From: Tipula vernalis
Lineage: Eukaryota; Arthropoda; Insecta; Diptera; Tipulidae
Reading direction: 5' to 3'
Assembly (NCBI GenBank): GCA_958295665.1
Contig: OY282560.1
Coordinates: 55,428,333-55,492,332, forward strand
Length of the DNA stretch: 64,000 bases
Shown here: positions 1 to 10,696 of the stretch, piece after piece
Layout: every line of letters begins with the position of its first letter
Numbering within the stretch: position 1 is the first letter of the stretch
Made by a program: the position numbers and the translations under genes
Notes under the pieces: generated by a model
Seen by the model: only the letters and a program-made list of their open reading frames with translations
The model's database searches: none
What the model was told of the DNA's origin: nothing

Positions 1-1986
1 CTCACTGGGAAAACACATTATCAGAAGCAGCTGTTTGTAGTTCAGCTACATCATTAAGATATTTATTTTCCGTCATAGTAGCGTTTTGTCAAGAAACTGA
101 TTCTGTTAATCTATGGAATAAATTTCAAGAAAATATGGCCAGTGATATTCTGATTCGGCGACGGCGAGAGTTAAACTCAGATGATGTACAATATGATCAA
201 AACATATTTGACGAAGCATTATTTGAATTGAACAAAGTAGTGCAATTACTTTCGGGTAAATCGATCAAGGATTTTGGGCTGCCGATGCCAGCTAATACTA
301 CTAACTCAGATTTAACTAACAGTGCCGAATACACAAGAGAAACATCATACGATCAAACGAGACTTTTACAAAATATAGCTCAAGATGAGCCACGATTAAA
401 CATCGATCAGAAAAAAGTATTCACTGCATTACTATCAATTGATAACAATGAAGGGAAATTGTTTTTCCTTGATGCCCCAAGAGGTACAGGAAAAACCTTT
501 TTAATCAATCTGCTTTTAAAAAAACTGAGATCTACCGGAAAAATTGCGTTAGCTGTTGCATCATCCGGCATTGCCGCTACGCTTTTGGAAGGAGGCCGAA
601 CCGCACACTCTACATTCAAGCTCCCGCTGAAAATCGCCACATATGAAAATAACAGCGTCTGTAGTGTTTCTAAACAGAGTAATACAGGAAAATTGATGCG
701 TGACTGCTCATTAATAGTCTGGGACGAAGCTACCATGTCAAACAAGACGTCTGTGGAAGCACTGGATAGGACAATGCGCGATTTGCGCAACAAAAATTCA
801 CCTATGGGTGGATGTACAATTCTGTTTTTAGGAGATTTTCGTCAAATCCTATCAGTTGTGACTCGAGGAACACGTGCTGACGAAATAAATGCTTCCCTAA
901 AAGATCCAACCTTTGGCCACATGTCAATAAATTAGAGCTTAAAACTAATATGAGGGTTTCGTCATCTCCACGTGAGAACAGCCTATTTCCAGAGATGCTG
1001 CTAAAAGTTGGCAATGGAGAGTTAACACAAAGTGAGGGAAGGATTAACCTAGAAAACCTTTGTGTTTTGATAGACAACATCCAAGAGTTAGTCAACAATG
1101 TCTATCCTGACATTGATAACATAAGTTATAAGACAATATCTTGGTTTAAAGAAAGAGCGATTCTGTCACCAACTAACGAACAAGTAGATAAGGTAAATAA
1201 CTTGATTCTTTCAAAGATTGATGCGCCGACGAAAATATACTACTCGGTCGATACTGTTCTCGATTTGGAAGAAGCTGTTCATTTTCCTACAGAATTTCTA
1301 AACTCTTTGAACCCGTTTGGACTCTCTCCTCACAAAATGGTGTTTAAAGTAGGTTGTCCTGTTATTTTATTAAGAAACCTGAATCCACCTAAACTTTGCA
1401 ATGGCACGCGTTTGCTGGATGTCACAGGATGTGGTACCGGAGAAGATGTATTGATTCCCCGAATCCCTCTGATACCATCGGATTTACCCTTCCAATTTAA
1501 ACGTTTACAGTTTCCGGTAAAGACATCTTTTGCAATGACCATTAATAAATCGCAGGGTCAAACCTTCAACGTTGCAGGCTTAGATTTGAGCGTTGACTGT
1601 TTTTCACATGGCCAACTGTAAGTCGCTCTTTCAAGAGTAACCTCTAGAGAAAACATGTTTGTATTGTCTAATGACAAGAAAGCTGTGAACGTTGTATATA
1701 AAGACATTCTGTAATATATTAATTGTTGTTGTAAAAATAAAATAAATAGGTAAAAATGTAAAAAGTAAAAAAGTAAAAATGTAGTGTATGAATTTAGATA
1801 TTCCAAAGATAGAAGGAAATCTTCATGGTATAGGGAAAGGGGAATTGTTTTACTCCAAATTTAACGAGTGCGGGCCACGGGCAGTAATGAATCAATCAAA
1901 ACTACTGGATCGATTTTAATCATTTTTTCAGTGAGTGACAGAGGCTATATATTTTATACCCGTGCGAAGCCGGAGCGGGCCGCTAG
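1..1986 (+). mobile_element. Helitron (canonical, non-Helentron), 5'-truncated by window edge
   Basis: The right-hand part of a rolling-circle Helitron. The helicase half of RepHel is open from the window edge, followed by about 245 bp of AT-rich non-coding DNA and then a typical Helitron 3' terminus at 1959-1986: a GC-rich stem (CCCG at 1959-1962 pairing with CGGG at 1976-1979) shortly before CTAG at 1983-1986, with T as the next base. Helitrons insert between A and T and end in CTRR after a short hairpin, so 1986 is the likely last base. The Rep half lies outside the window. The coding part is a pseudogene, so this copy cannot move by itself. Confidence 0.85.
3..1714 (+). pseudogene. Helitron RepHel, Pif1-type helicase domain (partial, broken)
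   Basis: Pif1-family superfamily 1B helicase domain of a Helitron replicase; it would unwind DNA during rolling-circle transposition. The frame is open from base 3, so the ATG at 135 is internal and not the true start. Counting from that Met: Walker A-like APRGTGKT near residues 114-121 (the usual first Gly of the loop is Arg), Walker B VWDEAT near 195-200, motif III FLGDFRQIL near 231-239. A one-base shift near 905-915 moves the reading to the frame of 950-1621, which holds the late Pif1 motif TINKSQGQTF. The TAA at 1619-1621 replaces the expected Tyr just before VALSRVTSRENMF; this frame then runs on to a final TAA at 1712-1714. So there is one frameshift and one nonsense change. Confidence 0.9.
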
Positions 1987-3420
1987 TTAGTTTATATAAT
2001 GGGCCAACGTGCCTTACATAGTCAAATGCATTCTTAATGACAGTAAAACTATCAACCTCATTATTTATTTGAGGATGGTACCACCATATTTGCAATATGG
2101 TCAGAACCATTGAATACCGACTCATATTCCGCCATCTTGTTTGCAATAACTGAGGGATCAATAATCGGACCTTCCTAGTCTTTTATGACAACGCTTTTAT
2201 TTTTTGATTTTTTGGCAAGACTGTTCTGGCGTAATATTTTGTAGTTTTTTAGTGAAGTCTTCTTGCCAAATCTTACGGATTTTTAGATGAATTTCGTTTG
2301 TTATTCGATTTATCAGAGTGGTTAAAAATATTGTGGGCGTCTTCCGCCTCCTATTTCTTAAGAAGTTTCTGAGTTTGATTAGATTAAGATTCGCATATGG
2401 GGAACAAAGCTATTAAACGCATTATTGACGATTTTTCTGAATTTAGATATACCAAGATCAATATCACTAATGGATTTGATCTTTATTTCATTAAGATGAG
2501 ATATTTTAAAATATAATAATTTTTTATATATAATATCTTTTAAGATCAGGTTCCAACGTTTTATTATTAATATTTTAATTGTGTTGCCATTGTGCTGTCA
2601 TAAAACACTAACTATCTATCTGCTTTATTAGGTGTCTGTAACCGGACCGAGTCTGCCCTCACTAACATTCCTTTCCCATTCCTCGATTTTGTTATATGTA
2701 AAAAGGTGTACGATGGCTGCCTGGCCAGGGGCGGATATCACACTATTAGACTTATGTGGTTATCGATGTGGCGCCTTTCTTTACGGGGTGAATATTGCTA
2801 TGTTTGGCTTCAAGGAAAGCTGAGTAATATGGTACATATTTCCTTGGTAAAGGAGGGTTATAGTGTCGTGTTGTAACATGGGTATAGTGGTGTGGTATTC
2901 GCATTTATAATACGGGAGACTTGCTTAATGCTTGATCGTACATTGAAATCAATCAATCAATCAATCAAAGTAATACAAAACTCATGCAAGATCTTATTAT
3001 TCATATATACATTTAAGTCCGCTTGTTTTAGCGAATTTTATGTTGGTAAAATTTTTAAATTTCACCAGGTTGCTTTAAAATGTTTAATAATTCGATTAAA
3101 ATTCATTTTAATGCAATCATACTTTACAATAATAACTTGCATTACATAAGTCGTAATGCAAGGCTTACATTATTTTCAACTGTGTAGTATACATTTTGTA
3201 TATTTGAGATGGGGCATCTCTCTTAAAGAGCGGAGGTGTTGTAAACCCCTGAAACAATCAATTAATCATTTTAATATGATAACTGATTACCAATTGATTG
3301 TATTTGTATATTATACATTACCTTTACCCCTCTTTTCAAGTTCAAAAACATTGTAACAAAAAAGATAACTTGAAATGATAAAAATCAATTGTGCATAGTA
3401 TTTTGGATAGAACACTTCTA
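1987..3420. other. AT-rich stretch without recognised gene
   Basis: No coding region that I recognise. A short open frame at 2632-2823 (63 codons) has no family I know. A (TCAA)n run lies at about 2948-2969. Nothing else is supported. Confidence 0.5.
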
Positions 3421-3424
3421 TCTT

Positions 3425-3702
3425 CTAATTATATATCGCTCACTTGCTGCAATAGCGACATAACTCAAAAATTACTTTTATTCAGGACACAATTATTTTA
3501 AAATTTTAAATTATAAAAATGTTCAAGAATAATTTAAATTTGTATAGAGATACAATTTAGAGATATAATAGAATATAACAGTATAGAAAAAAATACTATA
3601 TCACCTTTAATAACGGCTGCGTGGTCCCTCATAATCCAATAATTTAAAAATACCAATTTTGAGTTATGTCACTATTGCAGCAAGTGAGCGATATGTAATC
3701 TT
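3425..3702. repeat. Short element with about 40-bp inverted repeats (MITE-like)
   Basis: The arm at 3433-3472 (starts ATATCGCTCACTTGCTGC) reappears as its reverse complement at 3655-3694 with one or two differences; weaker matching extends outward to about 3425 and 3702. The interior of about 180 bp is AT-rich with no open frame. Size and form suit a MITE or other non-autonomous DNA element. I could not define a target-site duplication, so the superfamily is open. Confidence 0.6.
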
Positions 3703-3741
3703 TATTAAAAATAATTAATTACTAAATAAAGAATAGACTTA

Positions 3742-4631
3742 AGACGTGTCCGATTTCTGGGCGAAATAATTTTTTTGTGATAAATTATTGTTAAACTGTA
3801 CGCAACCAAATTATTACAGCACCGGTGTGTTATAATTTTGACATGTCCGTAATAATTCTTGTTTCTGTGCCGGTGAAGTAAACAAAATAAGTTTTACGAG
3901 TATTTAATTTAATTTAAATAATACATATAATAAGTTCCAGCATTTTCTAGTGTCCAGCATTTTGTGAACAATATCACAAACTGTGGATCTTGATATGTTC
4001 ATTGCTGCACCTACAATTTTATAACTAGTCCCACTTATCAGCCACAGCAAAAATATCATTAGTTCCATTTCCTGTCCCCAACCATGGTTTTTATTGGACA
4101 AGAATTTGCTAATAGCGATGAAAGTGTTAGACGATATCCTTAAATACATTCTCGTCACAGGATCATTATAACTAGTATTGAATTAACAATACTGTTTGTT
4201 GAGGGAATTGAGTACATTATTGGTCGCTGCAAGAAAGAATTTTGTTAATATTTATAAATACTAGAGAGCAATACCTAACATACATACCTGTAAGTTTAAA
4301 TGAATCATACCTGGAAGTTTAGGAGATCCATTATTAAAGGTCGAGTAAAGTTCCATGTTCTTCTCATTAAACACATGTAACCCGAACTTAATAGAAATAA
4401 TACCATATTTGGATCAAATTCTGCTTCTATCATTTTATATATACACCTTTAAATAACTCTCTATGTACAATTTATCGTTTGTTGTATTTCCAAAAGTCAA
4501 TTTTATTATGTCAAAATTATTTCAGTATTCGGACAGCAAATGAACTTATTTCAAATATGGAAGAGAAAATTATTTCACTATTGTCAAATTTATCACAAAA
4601 AAATTATTTCGCACAGAAATCGGACACGTCC
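3742..4631. mobile_element. PIF/Harbinger-type element, 890 bp, 44-bp TIRs, TTA duplication
   Basis: The left end 3742-3785 begins AGACGTGTCCGATTTCTG. The right end 4588-4631 is its reverse complement apart from two positions (the terminal base and one near position 18). TTA lies immediately outside both ends (3739-3741 and 4632-4634). A 3-bp TTA/TAA duplication is the signature of PIF/Harbinger elements. The minus-strand relic inside resembles Harbinger transposase, so TIR, duplication and protein agree. The element is internally deleted and cannot encode a full transposase. Confidence 0.82.
3904..4158 (-). pseudogene. Harbinger-type transposase relic (N-terminal helix-turn-helix part)
   Basis: An 84-codon open frame on the minus strand inside the 890-bp TIR element. 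The middle segment IFLLWLISGTSYKIVGAAMN followed by ISRSTVCDIVHKML matches the N-terminal helix-turn-helix of HARBI1/DDE_Tnp_4-type transposases, where a short hydrophobic helix and SxSTV recognition helix precede the DDE domain. No DDE residues are present: the frame ends after the helix-turn-helix. Known Harbinger transposases are over 300 residues, so this is a small remnant. The family call rests on this motif plus the flanking TIR and TTA structure. Confidence 0.6.
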
Positions 4632-4827
4632 TTATTAATCAATACTTAAATAAAACTATTAAACTATAATTAATAATTAAATGTTTAAATAAATAAATAA
4701 ATAATAAATAAATATTTGTAGTTGTACATACATCCAAACTGTTTCATTTAAAAATGTTAAACCTGTGCCATCAACCTTGCCAGTGCAACAAAGTCAATTG
4801 CACGATCGAAAGAAATTTTGATCTAAC

Positions 4828-5127
4828 GTTCAATATTTAAATTTACTAAACCATCTTCGGTGCCATGTTTGGAAATGAAATTAAGAACAAAATGTAGGTC
4901 GTGGTCCATTCTTAACTTATACAAATATTGGGGGCATTCTCTTGCAGCTAAGATAGTTAGATATGACGATAATCACCCAAAATTTAAATTAAACGGGGAA
5001 TGTTCAATATTTAATTTTACTAAACCATCGTAGGTACGTTGTCCGGAAATAAAACTAGGAACAAAATGTAGGTTATGTTTCATTCTTAACTTATGCAAAT
5101 ATTGGGGACATTTTCTTGGAGCTATGA
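4828..5127. repeat. Two-copy tandem duplication, 174-bp offset
   Basis: Bases 4828-4953 recur at 5002-5127 with scattered substitutions; landmarks such as GTTCAATATTTAA and ACAAATATTGGGG sit exactly 174 bp apart. On the minus strand each copy encodes a related stretch (CPQYLHKLRM.H.LHFV) with similar residues in both copies, as if it were once coding. I do not recognise the peptide. The right copy ends 14 bp before the mag-like LTR at 5142. Confidence 0.65.
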
Positions 5128-5141
5128 GGGTTTCAAAGTGT

Positions 5142-5280
5142 TGTATCTTCAGGTTGGACAATTGAAACTCCAATTATTTATTTATTTAGATAACTTTCTT
5201 TATTTCAGAGAGGTGGTGAAAAAGTACAAGATGGATTCTGTTCTGCCTCTCCAGGTTCAACATAGCTACAATTTCTTACA
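5142..5280 (-). repeat. 3' LTR of mag-like element
   Basis: 139 bp, TG at 5142 and CA at 5280 on the plus strand. It differs from the copy at 9056-9194 at five positions that I can count (about 96% identity). The coding body is more damaged than this similarity would suggest. Confidence 0.85.
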
Positions 5281-5408
5281 TAATCCTAGAACTTTTACGA
5301 TCAACCGTTCCTTGTGGATGGGACATCAATTCAACTTGCTCACTTTCAATATTTATTTTACCAGGATATGGAGTAGATGAAGATTGCTCATGATCATTAA
5401 TAATTTGA

Positions 5409-6795
5409 TCATGTATTTCCAGAATCATTGGATGGATGACCGTTAAGGCTTGGCTCGGGCTCTATAACCTTGTCACCTATTCCGTAAATTTGATCATTGT
5501 CTAACCGTACATTATAATGTAATTTTCCCATTTTGTCTTCAACCTCACCAAATTTCCATTTTTCATTTCCACTATAATTCCTCGCTGCCACTCTATCACC
5601 TAACTCATAACTTCTGATGGTTTTATCTCGTTTTTCTTTTGGAACCATAATTGAAAATTTATTTTTCGCTAGGTATTTAATTAAATATTAACTCCGAAGG
5701 AGAAAATTTTGTAACAGGATGAGGCGTGATTCTGTAGTGAACCAGAATTTGTGCCAACCGAAATTCCAAATCACCTTTACTTGGATTCATGGCACGAGGA
5801 TTTTGGTCTTGAGTGTCTGCACGTATCTCTCTGCCGGACCATTAGTCGCAGGATGATATGGAGCCGACCTCTTGTGTATAATTCCATTCGATTGCAAAAA
5901 ATTGTTGAACTTTGGATTTACGAATTGAGTGCCATTGTCAAAACATAACAAACTTGGTAACTCAAAAATTGAAAATATATTTCTGAGCAATTTGATAGCG
6001 TTATCCGTGTTAATTTGTTTCATAACGTGAATTTCGGGCCATTTGGTATACGCATATACTAAAATGAAAAAATAACAACCATAAAAAGGTCCCGCAAAAT
6101 CCACATGGATCCGTTCAAACGGTTGAACGGGATATTCCCAATGATGGTTTGACTGGATGGAGGGATTATTTTTGTTCTTTGAACAATAAATACAATTTTT
6201 CACTAAGTTTTTCACTAACGACCTAAACTTTTCATCCGTGTACTCCCAAAATGTGCCAAATGTAAATCATTTAATATTTTTGATTTCAAAGTTTCAGGGA
6301 TGACAACCCTTGATCCTCGCATTATACAATCGTTTTGTAATGAGAATTCTTGTTGATCAATACCAAACCGGTCTACATAAGAAATAACCGTTCCTTTACG
6401 CAATCCTTCTAATAATGGTGTCAAGGCAACATCGTTTGCCGTGGCATATGCCAACTCTTTTATGGTTACAGAGGGCGTTTCTATCTGTATGTGAGATTCT
6501 TCAATTTTAATTTCATCTTCCAAATGAATGGGTAGTGGCGAAAATGCATCAGCATTCGCATTGTCCTCACTGCGCTTATATTTAATCTTATAATTAAATC
6601 CTTGCAAGAAAACTGCATAATGCTGCATTCTTGTTGCGGACATGTGCGGTAGAGGTTTTGACGGCGAAAAAATGTGGATCAACGGTTTATGATCATTGTA
6701 CAAAAATAAATTCCCGACCGTATAAGTATTGAAAAAATTTTTGAATACGCCTCCTTGTCAATTTGAGCCCACCTTCGTTGTGATTCGTTCAACGT
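5409..6795 (-). pseudogene. mag-like Pol: RNase H end and integrase
   Basis: Two nearly adjoining frames, 6703-6215 and 6215-5787, then a third at 5648-5409. The first holds the end of RNase H (YNDHKPL, ending with a DAFSPLP motif where DALSRLP is usual) and the integrase zinc-binding region (LHLAHFGSTRMKSL). The second holds the integrase core with all three catalytic acids: HVDFAGPF, CFDNGTQF and NGPAERYVQTLK. I count 35 residues between the second Asp and the Glu, the standard D,D35E spacing. The third is the basic C-terminal domain (ELGDRVAARNY). The RNase H start around 6800-6900 is degraded: a plus-strand reading there shows no intact active site. Confidence 0.85.
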
Positions 6796-7600
6796 TTGCG
6801 ATGCGAACTGAATAGGGTACAGCACCGACCCCTATTGGAGATGGATTTGTGGCCAGACAAATGGGGAGTTTATCGGAGTAATGTACTAAAAACTTATCCG
6901 ACTGCATTATTTCCTATAGTTTTTCAAATGAGTTTTCACAATCGGCATTCCAGTTCTAATCATTTCCCTTACGGAGTAACACTTGCAGCGGTTCTGATAT
7001 GTCACTTAGATTTTGGAAAAATCTGTGATAATAATTTATCAAACCTAAAAATGATTGCAACTCAGTACGATTTGTGGACTTTGGATCGTTTTTTACTGCC
7101 TCAATTTTCGAATTTGCTTTGTGAATGCCGGAACTATTTAACACATAACCGCAATACACAATTTTGTCTTTCAAGAATTCTGTTTTTTTTTCAGGTTAAC
7201 TTCTAACCCGAATTTGGATAATCTACTAAAGACTTCTTCCAGTCTTTGAAAATGTATTGCATCATTTGGCCCTGTGACTCGGATATCGTCTATGAAAACA
7301 GCTACTCCCTCGATACCAGTTAAAATACTTTCTATTTTCCTTTACCATTTGGGCGGAACAGAATTTACACCAATTTACTTTAGTGAGTGCTAAGCATAAG
7401 AAGATGTCGATCCTCTTCGAGAACTTCCCATTGGAGGTAGGCACTTTTAAAATCGATTTTTGAAAACTTCTCGCCTCCGGCCAAATTTTCAAATAATTCG
7501 TCTGTAGATGGTAGAGGAGTTCGTCTATCACGAGCTGTGGGTTTATTGTTATTTTAAAATCACCGCAAATACGAATTTGCCCGTTTGCCTTGACCACGGG
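6796..7600 (-). pseudogene. mag-like Pol: reverse transcriptase, multiply frameshifted
   Basis: RT fragments in alternating minus-strand frames. NGQIRICGDFK near 7590-7560 is the conserved start of the palm. AVFIDDI near 7308-7288 is the catalytic F/YxDD box with both Asp present. The thumb and connection piece at 7174-6956 contains VLNSSGIH and LQSFLGLINYYHRFF, the latter diagnostic for Ty3/gypsy. At least three frame changes separate these pieces, so no RT can be made from this copy. Confidence 0.82.
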
Positions 7601-8468
7601 TGCAATTGGTGTTGCGTAGAGATTTCAATGCAAAAGGTAACGGGCGTGCCTTTACAAAGACAGGAACACTATTCGGTTTTAACGTAAACGATACTTGTTC
7701 ACCTGTAATTTTACCTATTTCGTCATCAAATACGTTTGCATATTTTTTAATTAAACTATCCAGAGAACTTTCTACTGAATCAACACTATTAATTGAGCTA
7801 AAATCTAATAATTTTGAAAAAAAATTCAAATCAAAAGCTACCATCCAATCTCGACCCAAAAGGGCGTGTTTGCTGCCTTTCACAACATACAACTTAAGTA
7901 TCTTTGATTTACCAACCAAATCGACCCTAACCTCTGCCAAACCCACATTTTGTAAATTATTATTACAGTAAGTGCTTAGTTTTATATCCGATGATTTCAA
8001 TTTTCCATTATTAAATTTACTAATATATTTACTATGACTAATCAGTGATACGGCGGCTCCACTGTCAAATTCCATATTAATTGGTATATTAATAATTTTT
8101 ACTTTAAACCAAATTTTACCACTATTTGGAACTTTGACGCTGGACTCGACGGTATTTATATATTCCACTATTAAACATTCATGCACATTTAATTTTGGTT
8201 GAGATTCAACGTTCTCAATTACGTTCACATTCTTCTTTTTACAAACCTTTTGGATGTATCCACTTTGTTTGCACGTGTTGCAGATACTTCGCTTATGCCT
8301 GCAATTTGTCGCATAATGTGATCCAGCACATCGAAAACATTTAATATTTTTTGCTGTGTTGCTTACTACTGCATCTGTTGACTTTTGATTGCCCCTGGAA
8401 ATTGTGCCATTTGTGCGTATATTCACACTCCCTTTGTTTTTGTGTTTTTGATGAAAAACCGAGTGCAC
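7560..8468 (-). pseudogene. mag-like Gag C-terminus (zinc knuckles), protease and RT start
   Basis: A 302-codon open frame. Two CCHC-type knuckles lie near residues 44-71: CFRCAGSHYATNC, then CNTCKQSGYIQKVC in which the metal-binding His has become Tyr. The aspartic protease has its catalytic triplet as DSG (MEFDSGAAVSLIS; DTG is more usual) and the flap-end motif LLGRDWM. The last third leads into RT (VPVFVKARPLPFA). The real protein would be continuous with the gag frame upstream; the Met at 8468 is internal. Confidence 0.85.
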
Positions 8469-8538
8469 ACTTTTAAATTCTTGTGTGTTTAATAGACCCT
8501 TGCTGTCCGACTTCGATATTTCTATCGCATTTGCTAAT

Positions 8539-9018
8539 TTAACTGCTTTGAAGCGTTAGATCTTTATGCTCCAATAACCTATCTGTTATACGTCGATCCC
8601 GAATTCCGCACACTAATTGGTTTCTTAGTGCCATTTCCAAAATTTTGCCGAAATTGCAAGTAATTGCCATCTTACGCAGTACAGATTCATAATCTCCAAT
8701 CTTTTCGCCTTCCAATTGCACTCGATGGTGAAATTAAAAATATTCTGCAATTTCCAATAGTTTGGGGTTATGGTAGTTTGATAGAAACGTTGTTATTTGT
8801 TTGTACTTCATATTTTCCGGTTCCTCCGGAGCAACATTATCGCATAGGACATCATACGCATCCGCACCCAGGTAACGCAAGAGATATTCGATTTTATCTT
8901 TGTTCTCTACAACCGCGTAAATGGCGAAAGCGTTTTCTAACATCTTTAACCATCTATCGAATTTTGAGTTAGTTGCCCTAAAAAATTCAATATAATTCGA
9001 TGGAATTTTACTTGCCAT
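8539..9018 (-). pseudogene. mag-like Gag (capsid region), frameshifted
   Basis: Gag start at the ATG 9018-9016, 38 bp from the 5' LTR. The first 94 codons (to 8734) contain FFRATNSKFDRWLKMLENAF and YLLRYLGADAYD, typical of the gag of mag-like elements annotated as K02A2.6-like. A frameshift near 8730 moves to the frame 8721-8539, with LRKMAITCNFG and ALRNQLVCGIRD, again a well-known gag signature. A further frame change near 8540 leads to the zinc-knuckle frame. Confidence 0.83.
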
Positions 9019-9037
9019 TATTTATTTATTTAACCAG

Positions 9038-9054
9038 TTTTCCTCGTCGCCAAT
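9038..9054 (-). promoter_or_regulatory. Primer binding site of mag-like element
   Basis: Directly inside the 5' LTR on the minus strand reads TGGCGACGAGGAAAAC, beginning two or three bases from the LTR end. The TGG start, complementary to tRNA CCA, and its position define a primer binding site; the tRNA is probably Ser-type, as in mag elements, by memory only. Confidence 0.65.
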
Positions 9055-9055
9055 A

Positions 9056-9194
9056 TGTATCTTCAGGTTGGACAATTGAAACTCCAATTATTTATTTATT
9101 TCGATAACTTTCTTTATTTCAGACAGATGGTGAAAAAGTACAAGATGGATTCAGTTCTGCCTCTCCAGGTTGAACATAGCTACAATTTCTTACA
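9056..9194 (-). repeat. 5' LTR of mag-like element
   Basis: 139 bp partner of 5142-5280, TG at 9056 and CA at 9194 on the plus strand, with the primer binding site just left of it. It gives the minus orientation of the element. Confidence 0.85.
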
Positions 9195-10210
9195 TAAAAT
9201 ATTATAACAATGTAATTATAACAGTTATCACGATATAACACAAAGCAGTTCCAAATTTGAATTTTTTTTTTGATCTTATAATAGTAAAAATCTGACGAGT
9301 TATGATATAAATGTCTAAAAGACTAGACCTTATAAAGTTATATCATTAATATTTGGTTGACATTGAAAGTCTGTACATCATAAACAATCAACATCTGTTT
9401 ACCCAAGAGGCGAGTATTCTTTAAAAATATTTGAGAACACTCTAAAATATTTATTTTGAAACTCTAAAATCAAATTTCATTCATAAATCAGAAATAAAAT
9501 AATTTCATTGTGATCTCAATAAATTAAAACTGATTGATTCAAAAATAACATAAATTTACACTCAACTTGATAACAAACCACATCAGCCAAACAACAACAA
9601 TCGAAAATTCCACTTTTCCCCATTGAAAGATTATAAAACATGAATTTGTACAAATTTTTTCCGATCTTCCGATGTTAACAAAAAAAAAAATAATGAAAAT
9701 CTTTACATTTTTTTTAGGTTGGAAATATTACAGCTGTTGGATTTTCATCATCATAACACTTGTTCCTAAAATGTTTTAAATAAAGATGATAAAAAAAAAT
9801 TTGGGAAATATTCTTTTGTCTAATTTTTTGTTAAATTTTTTTAGTATTCCAAATCAATAAATTTCAAAAGTTGATTTATGGATAGTCGAGTAACAGGCAG
9901 TCAATGTAAAAAATTCTTTTCGACTTTAGTTAACAAAATTGATTTATGTGCTCGCACATTAAATAATTTTTCTAGAAATTATTCAAAATTAATTAAAAAT
10001 TAATTTTCAGAAGGGGCAGCGGTTATTTTTGCAAAAGGTACAAATATTACGAAAAAAAAAAGTTATCTCAAACCCTCGATACCGTCATTTTATAAAGTTG
10101 TTGTTTATCTTTCAGGATGAAGATACATATAAATTACGCAAATGATAAATTTTTCATTTCCTCATGCAAATATAGTAATCGATTAAATTTCAGCAGTAGT
10201 TAGATAAAGA
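9195..10210. other. AT-rich intergenic DNA
   Basis: No open frame of note and no repeat family recognised. It lies between the mag-like LTR and the candidate host promoter at 10211 and is plausibly host upstream sequence. Confidence 0.45.
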
Positions 10211-10244
10211 TATAAATACCTAGGCTAGATGTCTGCAATCACTT
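10211..10244 (+). promoter_or_regulatory. Candidate core promoter: TATA box and initiator
   Basis: TATAAATA at 10211-10218 lies 30 bp before the A of TCACTT at 10239-10244, which is one base from the arthropod initiator TCAKTY. That spacing is the standard TATA-to-start distance. The predicted start (A10241) is 94 bp ahead of an ATG in a good fly context (CACAAAATGG). No downstream promoter element is visible at +28. Confidence 0.4.
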
Positions 10245-10334
10245 AGATCGTAAACATCGATAAAACCATTGCTGTTAAAATAAATTAAATTCAAAAGGTG
10301 GCAATAAAATTAATTTAAAACCAGCATACACAAA

Positions 10335-10415
10335 ATGGTCAAACACAAGTCATCATATGTCTTCGTATGTTGCCTTGGTGTTGTTGTATTTTCACAATTT
10401 TCTGTTGGAAATTAA
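10335..10415 (+). CDS. Candidate first exon or micro-ORF with signal-peptide-like leader (hypothetical)
   Basis: A 26-codon frame starting at ATG 10335 and closing at TAA 10413-10415. After a basic start (MVKHK) it is strongly hydrophobic (YVFVCCLGVVVFSQFSVG), with a small-residue end like a signal-peptidase site. It sits 94 bp downstream of a well-spaced TATA and initiator pair. Two readings are possible: the leader exon of a small secreted protein, or a chance micro-ORF. Donors inside are weak (GTTGGA at 10404, GTGTTG at 10378, GTATGT at 10365), so the splice is not settled. I do not recognise the protein. It is the best candidate for a non-transposon gene in the window. Confidence 0.35.
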   Translation: MVKHKSSYVFVCCLGVVVFSQFSVGN

Positions 10416-10696
10416 TTTTTTTTTATTTAATATATAAATTACATCTTTTCACAAAAAATTTATTTATTTTATTTTTATATTATATTTTGCATCAGATAGA
10501 AGAAATATAACGTATAAGATGAATGTGTGTACATAAGAAAAGTTAAAAAAAAAAAATTTATAATATATTTGATTTGGTCACGTGATATTTAAATGAGATT
10601 TTCATTATTGTGCTGGTTTCGAAAATTTGTTGTCGAATTATAATTAAAAAAAATAAAAACAAAAAGAAATATTTTATATATTAATTATCTAAGCAG

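Larger units (their letters stand above)
5142..9194 (-). mobile_element. Ty3/gypsy LTR retrotransposon, mag-like, full structure, decayed ORFs
   Basis: A 4,053-bp minus-strand element bounded by two 139-bp direct repeats that start TG and end CA. Reading from 9194 downwards: LTR, primer binding site, gag, zinc knuckles and protease, reverse transcriptase, RNase H, integrase, LTR. The order protease-RT-RNaseH-integrase is that of Ty3/gypsy. Very short LTRs, a leader of under 40 bp and a primer site reading TGGCGACGAGGA fit the mag clade. The coding region has several frameshifts. Flanks AGTGT and TAAAA do not match, so no target duplication is visible. Confidence 0.88.

Noticed and set aside
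407..793. Minus-strand frame opposite the Helitron helicase
   Set aside because: Shadow of a strongly supported helicase frame on the plus strand.
2632..2823. 63-codon plus-strand frame
   Set aside because: No recognised motif and poor start context; not enough to call a gene.
5146..5380. Plus-strand frame overlapping the left mag-like LTR
   Set aside because: Runs across an LTR boundary and has no homologue-like motifs; chance frame.
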